Positions 60,775 through 64,000 of a stretch of DNA of 64,000 bases are shown piece by piece. Position 1 is the stretch's first letter. Each line of letters opens with the position of its first letter. The translations under genes and the position numbers were made by a program. A model generated the notes under the pieces. It saw only the letters and a list, made by a program, of their open reading frames with translations. It ran no database searches and had not been told where the DNA came from. The stretch is from CAMLJR01 sp964500675 (lineage in GTDB: Bacteria > Pseudomonadota > Gammaproteobacteria > Pseudomonadales > CAMLJR01): positions 855,000-918,999 of the forward strand of contig CAZCNY010000001.1 in NCBI GenBank assembly GCA_964500675.1, given 5' to 3'.

Positions 60775-62013
60775 TCACTGATAACCTTTCGGGAACGGAT
60801 CCGGTTTGATGACATCGGATTCGAACACGACTTTCGCCTGGCCGTCGGGCTGCCATTCGCCGATGCGCGTTTTCATCCACAGGTGATGGTTCGGATCGAT
60901 TTTGGCGTAACCGTGCGGCGAATCATCCCATTCGATTCCCGGCGAAGCCGCCACGACTTTGTCGACATCGAAGCTGCCGGCTTTTTCGACCGCGCGTTTC
61001 CACAACCACGGACCGAGATAAGCGGACTCGGTGACGTCGCCGATAACCGCTTTATCGCCGTATTTTTTCTTGAACGCCGCGACGAAAGATTTATTGCCGG
61101 GCAAGTCCAGGCTCTGGAAATATTTCATCGACGAGTACAGACCTTCGACGTTTTGACCACCGATGCCGAGCACTTCATCCTCGGTCACGGAAATCGTCAG
61201 CATCGGCTGCTTCTTGAAAGTGAGACCCGCGGCGTTGAGCTGCTTGAACCACGCCACATTCGAACCGCCTACCACGGCACCGAATACGAGATCGGGTTTT
61301 TTCAATTTGATTTTGTTGATCAGCGAGCCAAATTGCGTGCTGCCGAGCGGATAATATTCTTCACCGACAACGGTTCCCTTCAACACATTCTCGATGTGCT
61401 TGCGCGCGATTTTCATCGACGTGCGCGGCCAGATGTAATCGGAGCCGACCAAATAGAACGTCTTGGCGTGCAGCACCTGGCTGGCCCAGTTGAGACTTGC
61501 GAGAATTTGTTGAGTGGCTTCCTGACCGGTGTAGAAAACATTGTGCGATTGTTCGAGACCTTCGTAGAACGTCGGGTAGTAGAGCAGGCCGTTGTCGTGT
61601 TCGAACACGGGCAACACCGCTTTGCGCGAAGCGGAAGTCCAGCAACCGAATACCGCCGCGACTTTATCCTGCTCCAGCAACTTGTGGGATTTCTCGGCGA
61701 ACGTCGGCCAATCGCTCGCGCCGTCTTCTTGAATCACTTCGATCTTGCGACCGAGAATGCCGCCCATCGCATTGATCTGTTCGATCGCGAGTTTTTCCGC
61801 TTCCACCGAACCCGTTTCACTGATCGCCATCGTGCCGGTTACCGAATGCAAAATACCGACCGTGACGGTCTTATCGGTGACGGCAAGTCCCGTGGTATCA
61901 ATCTTCGACGTTGGATAATCCGCGGCGTGTACCGGCGCGCCCCCCAATACCGATGCCCCAAGCACCAATACAGCCAGTGCTTTCTTTTTCAGAGTGCCAA
62001 TATTCACAGCCAT
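60775..62013 (-). CDS. Urea/amide ABC transporter substrate-binding protein (FmdD/UrtA-type)
   Basis: 412 residues from the ATG at 62013 (GGGGGT upstream; 62037 is also possible). Signal peptide (KKALAVLVLGASVLGGAPVHA), then the UrtA/FmdD-type fold: VTVGILHSVTGTMAISETGS, WTSASRKAVLPVFEHDNGLL, TFYEGLEQSHNVFYTGQEAT. A paralogue of UrtA at 37910. First gene of its operon, with a consensus sigma-54 promoter 140-160 bases upstream and formamidase divergent, so formamide, acetamide or urea is the likely ligand. Confidence 0.92.
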   Translation of the reverse strand: MAVNIGTLKKKALAVLVLGASVLGGAPVHAADYPTSKIDTTGLAVTDKTVTVGILHSVTGTMAISETGSVEAEKLAIEQINAMGGILGRKIEVIQEDGASDWPTFAEKSHKLLEQDKVAAVFGCWTSASRKAVLPVFEHDNGLLYYPTFYEGLEQSHNVFYTGQEATQQILASLNWASQVLHAKTFYLVGSDYIWPRTSMKIARKHIENVLKGTVVGEEYYPLGSTQFGSLINKIKLKKPDLVFGAVVGGSNVAWFKQLNAAGLTFKKQPMLTISVTEDEVLGIGGQNVEGLYSSMKYFQSLDLPGNKSFVAAFKKKYGDKAVIGDVTESAYLGPWLWKRAVEKAGSFDVDKVVAASPGIEWDDSPHGYAKIDPNHHLWMKTRIGEWQPDGQAKVVFESDVIKPDPFPKGYQ

Positions 62014-62155
62014 TTTCGTGTTACCCCCAGCAGTCATCGTTTAAGAAATCACTTTTCAACAAACCGATCGCGAAAAAATCAGTGCTAAAACTTGGTTACG
62101 GATCGTTTTGCGTGCACTCGACATAAAACCTTCTGTGCATACTCGCAGGAGGAAG

Positions 62156-62171
62156 AGCAACGCGCGTGCCA
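62156..62171 (-). promoter_or_regulatory. Consensus sigma-54 promoter of the amide transporter operon
   Basis: On the minus strand TGGCACGCGCGTTGCT, a full match to TGGCACG-N4-TTGCT. The best sigma-54 promoter seen in the window. Confidence 0.68.
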
Positions 62172-62399
62172 GCAATTCAGCAAGCGTGCGCGGTTAGTCG
62201 TTAATTCGATAAAGTCGGCGATATTTTTTAAATAACTATCGGCGGAAGTCACGGCGTACGTGCACCTCAACGACCCGAAGCGGAAGCGACAATTTTTTTT
62301 ATTGAAAATTTATTGGCCGTAAAATTTAATTTTTTTTCAGCGAATATATTTACCGTCGATTAACGCATCGAATATATGCGCAATGACAGATTTGGCAGG

Positions 62400-62410
62400 T
62401 GACATTGTCA
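62400..62410. promoter_or_regulatory. Enhancer-like palindrome TGACATTGTCA
   Basis: The same 11-bp palindrome as at 46807 and 46829, apart from the symmetric centre base. TGACA (62384) and TGTCA (62415) half sites flank it. It lies about 140 bases before the expected fmdA start of transcription and about 260 before that of the divergent operon. Confidence 0.6.
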
Positions 62411-62518
62411 TCTTTGTCAAACCTGCAGGCGCCAATCTTCCGAAGTATCCGCGCCAAAACGGACGCACACTGCGCGAAAACATCGCGCTTTCCGTTGTGG
62501 CCGCGCATTTTTTTGCGA

Positions 62519-62534
62519 TGGCATGCTCTGTGCT
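62519..62534 (+). promoter_or_regulatory. Sigma-54 promoter of fmdA
   Basis: TGGCATGCTCTGTGCT: GG at 62520-62521, ten bases, GC at 62532-62533. Same TGGCATG-N4-GTGCT form as the porin copy 2 promoter. About 75 bases before the fmdA start codon. Confidence 0.52.
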
Positions 62535-62607
62535 CTTTCTTATTGCGCTCGCTATTTCGATGCCGTAGTGCGTCGAACCGGCGCGACAAAAAAACTGGGA
62601 GACTGCT

Positions 62608-63834
62608 ATGACCGACACCTTAGTAAAAATCGATTTTTCCAAAGCGCCGGAAGAACAGCCGTGCATTCACAATCGCTGGCATCCCGATATTCCGATGATT
62701 GCCTGGGTCAAACCCGGCGATGATTTCGTCATCGAGTGCATGGATTGGACCGGCGGACAAATTCTCAACAATGACTCGGCCGATGACGTGCGCGATGTCG
62801 ATCTCACCAAGGTGCATTATTTGAGCGGGCCGATTGGCGTCGAAGGCGCGGAACCGGGCGATCTGCTCGTCGTCGACATTATGGATGTCGGCACGCTCGA
62901 TCAATTCAAGTGGGGCTTTAACGGATTTTTCGCCAAGGAAAATGGCGGCGGTTTTCTCACCGAGCATTTTCCGGATGCGCACAAATCGATTTGGGATTTC
63001 AAAGGTATTTACGCATCGTCGCGCCACGTTCCCGGTGTGAATTTCGCAGGCATCATGCACCCTGGTCTAATTGGCTGTCTGCCATCGAAGGCGCTGCTCG
63101 ATACCTGGAATAAACGCGAGGGCGCGCTCGCCGCAACGGGACCGGGACTGTGCGCACCGACCGCACCCGAGACCGCGCATATGGGCAGCATGAAAACCGA
63201 TGCGGCAAAAACCGCGGCGATGGAAGCGGCGCGCACGGTGCCGCCGCGCGAACACGGCGGCAATTGCGATATCAAGGATTTAACCAGAGGTTCGAAAGTG
63301 TATTTCCCCGTCTATGTAAAAGGCGGCGGCTTGTCGATGGGCGATCTGCACTTTTCGCAAGGCGATGGCGAGATCACATTTTGCGGTGCGATCGAGATGG
63401 CGGGCTGGATTCACATCAAGGTCGATCTCATCAAAGGCGGCGTGAGCAAATACGGCATCAAAAATCCGGTATTCAAACCGAGTCCGTTAAAACCCGAATA
63501 CAAAAATTATTTAATTTTTGAAGGCATTTCGGTCGACGAAAGCGGCAAACAATATTATCTCGACGCGCATGTCGCCTATCGTCAAGCCTGCCTCAATGCG
63601 ATCGAATATTTGAAAAAATTCGGTTATTCGGGATCGCAGGCCTATGCGATTCTCGGCTGCGCGCCCGTCGAGGGTCACATCAGCGGCATCGTCGATATTC
63701 CGAACGCCTGCGCGACACTGTTCTTGCCCACCGATATTTTCGAGGGCGATATCAATCCGAACAAAAACGGCCCGGTTGCCTTTGTCGAGGGCGGCAAAGA
63801 TATTCCTATTTCGTACTGGAAAGACAAAAAGTAG
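62608..63834 (+). CDS. fmdA: Formamidase
   Basis: 408 residues, matching the FmdA type of the acetamidase/formamidase family: CIHNRWHPDIPMIAWVKPGD, CMDWTGGQILNNDSADD, HYLSGPIGVEGAEPGDLLVV, VPGVNFAGIMHPGLIGCLPS, REHGGNCDIKDLTRGS, and SMGDLHFSQGDGEI. It hydrolyses formamide to formate and ammonia in the cytoplasm. Divergent from the second ABC transporter operon, as expected for amide uptake and use. A GGGAG ribosome binding site precedes the ATG. Confidence 0.96.
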   Translation: MTDTLVKIDFSKAPEEQPCIHNRWHPDIPMIAWVKPGDDFVIECMDWTGGQILNNDSADDVRDVDLTKVHYLSGPIGVEGAEPGDLLVVDIMDVGTLDQFKWGFNGFFAKENGGGFLTEHFPDAHKSIWDFKGIYASSRHVPGVNFAGIMHPGLIGCLPSKALLDTWNKREGALAATGPGLCAPTAPETAHMGSMKTDAAKTAAMEAARTVPPREHGGNCDIKDLTRGSKVYFPVYVKGGGLSMGDLHFSQGDGEITFCGAIEMAGWIHIKVDLIKGGVSKYGIKNPVFKPSPLKPEYKNYLIFEGISVDESGKQYYLDAHVAYRQACLNAIEYLKKFGYSGSQAYAILGCAPVEGHISGIVDIPNACATLFLPTDIFEGDINPNKNGPVAFVEGGKDIPISYWKDKK

Positions 63835-63944
63835 ATATGGGAAGGACAAGAAATGGTCACGTGAGATTTCATCGTCTTTGCAGGCCGCGTTTTCTGTGTA
63901 GTTAGCGGCAGTCCCGACCGGCCTGCTATTTTTATTTTCGCGGT

Positions 63945-64000
<56 letters not shown>

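Noticed and set aside
60883..62088. 401-codon plus-strand open frame
   Set aside because: Antisense to the UrtA-type gene with signal peptide and conserved motifs; a shadow.

Overview
The window (about 55% GC by eye, dense genes, many TTG/GTG starts) looks like the chromosome of a Gram-negative proteobacterium, most likely a gammaproteobacterium. The evidence is TonB-dependent receptor and porin genes, a VPLPA-CTERM exported protein, REP/BIME-type palindromes and sigma-54 regulation. I cannot place the genus.

Layout. 0-4.4 kb: the end of a metallo-beta-lactamase-fold gene, two NTF2-like genes, then a patch of mobile-element debris (IS-end-like repeats, an AT-rich orphan gene probably lacking its 5' end, the last 32 codons of a tyrosine recombinase) around a small hypothetical gene and a VPLPA-CTERM protein gene. 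4.4-9.8 kb: a LuxR-type regulator, an SDR / DapB-like / SDR operon, and YciI-like and SRPBCC genes. 9.8-16.4 kb: housekeeping-type genes (class III alcohol dehydrogenase, a coiled-coil membrane protein, a receiver-domain protein, an alpha/beta hydrolase, a HEXXH membrane protein, an Asp/Asn hydroxylase-like dioxygenase, a limonene-epoxide-hydrolase-like protein).

16.6-48.6 kb and 57.0-63.8 kb form a large locus for organic nitrogen. It holds allophanate hydrolase (atzF), an FCD-type GntR regulator, two isochorismatase-fold hydrolases (one clearly biuret hydrolase, one possibly a triuret hydrolase) around an NCS2 permease, a complete urease operon joined to urtABCDE and a porin, an NCS1-transporter/histidine-kinase fusion with its LuxR-type partner, a second porin copy, a NifA-like sigma-54 activator, and a second Urt/Fmd-type ABC transporter divergent from formamidase (fmdA). 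A hicBA toxin-antitoxin pair, a decayed gene, a YbjQ-like pair and a lysozyme/holin cassette lie among them. A glycoside-use island (domain-swapped GH3 beta-glucosidase, an exported hydrolase-like protein, a TonB-dependent receptor, a LacI regulator) splits the locus at 48.7-57.0 kb.

How it fits together (inference). Triuret or biuret enters through the NCS2 permease and is cut by the two cysteine hydrolases to allophanate, which AtzF turns into ammonia and CO2. Urea and short amides cross the porins and the two ABC transporters and are hydrolysed by urease and formamidase. Three promoters (atzF, the biuret operon, porin copy 2) carry a GG-N10-GC sigma-54 core followed within about 20 bases by the same operator, TTGTATACATC(A/G), a plausible target of the GntR protein encoded at 19.7 kb. 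Porin copy 2 and the fmdA/ABC intergenic region share a second palindrome, TGACA(A/T)TGTCA, at enhancer distance from sigma-54 promoters. The likely binder is the sigma-54 activator encoded at 47.0 kb. The two porin genes are identical over about 1.1 kb covering the mature protein but differ in signal peptide and promoter, which points to recent duplication or gene conversion.
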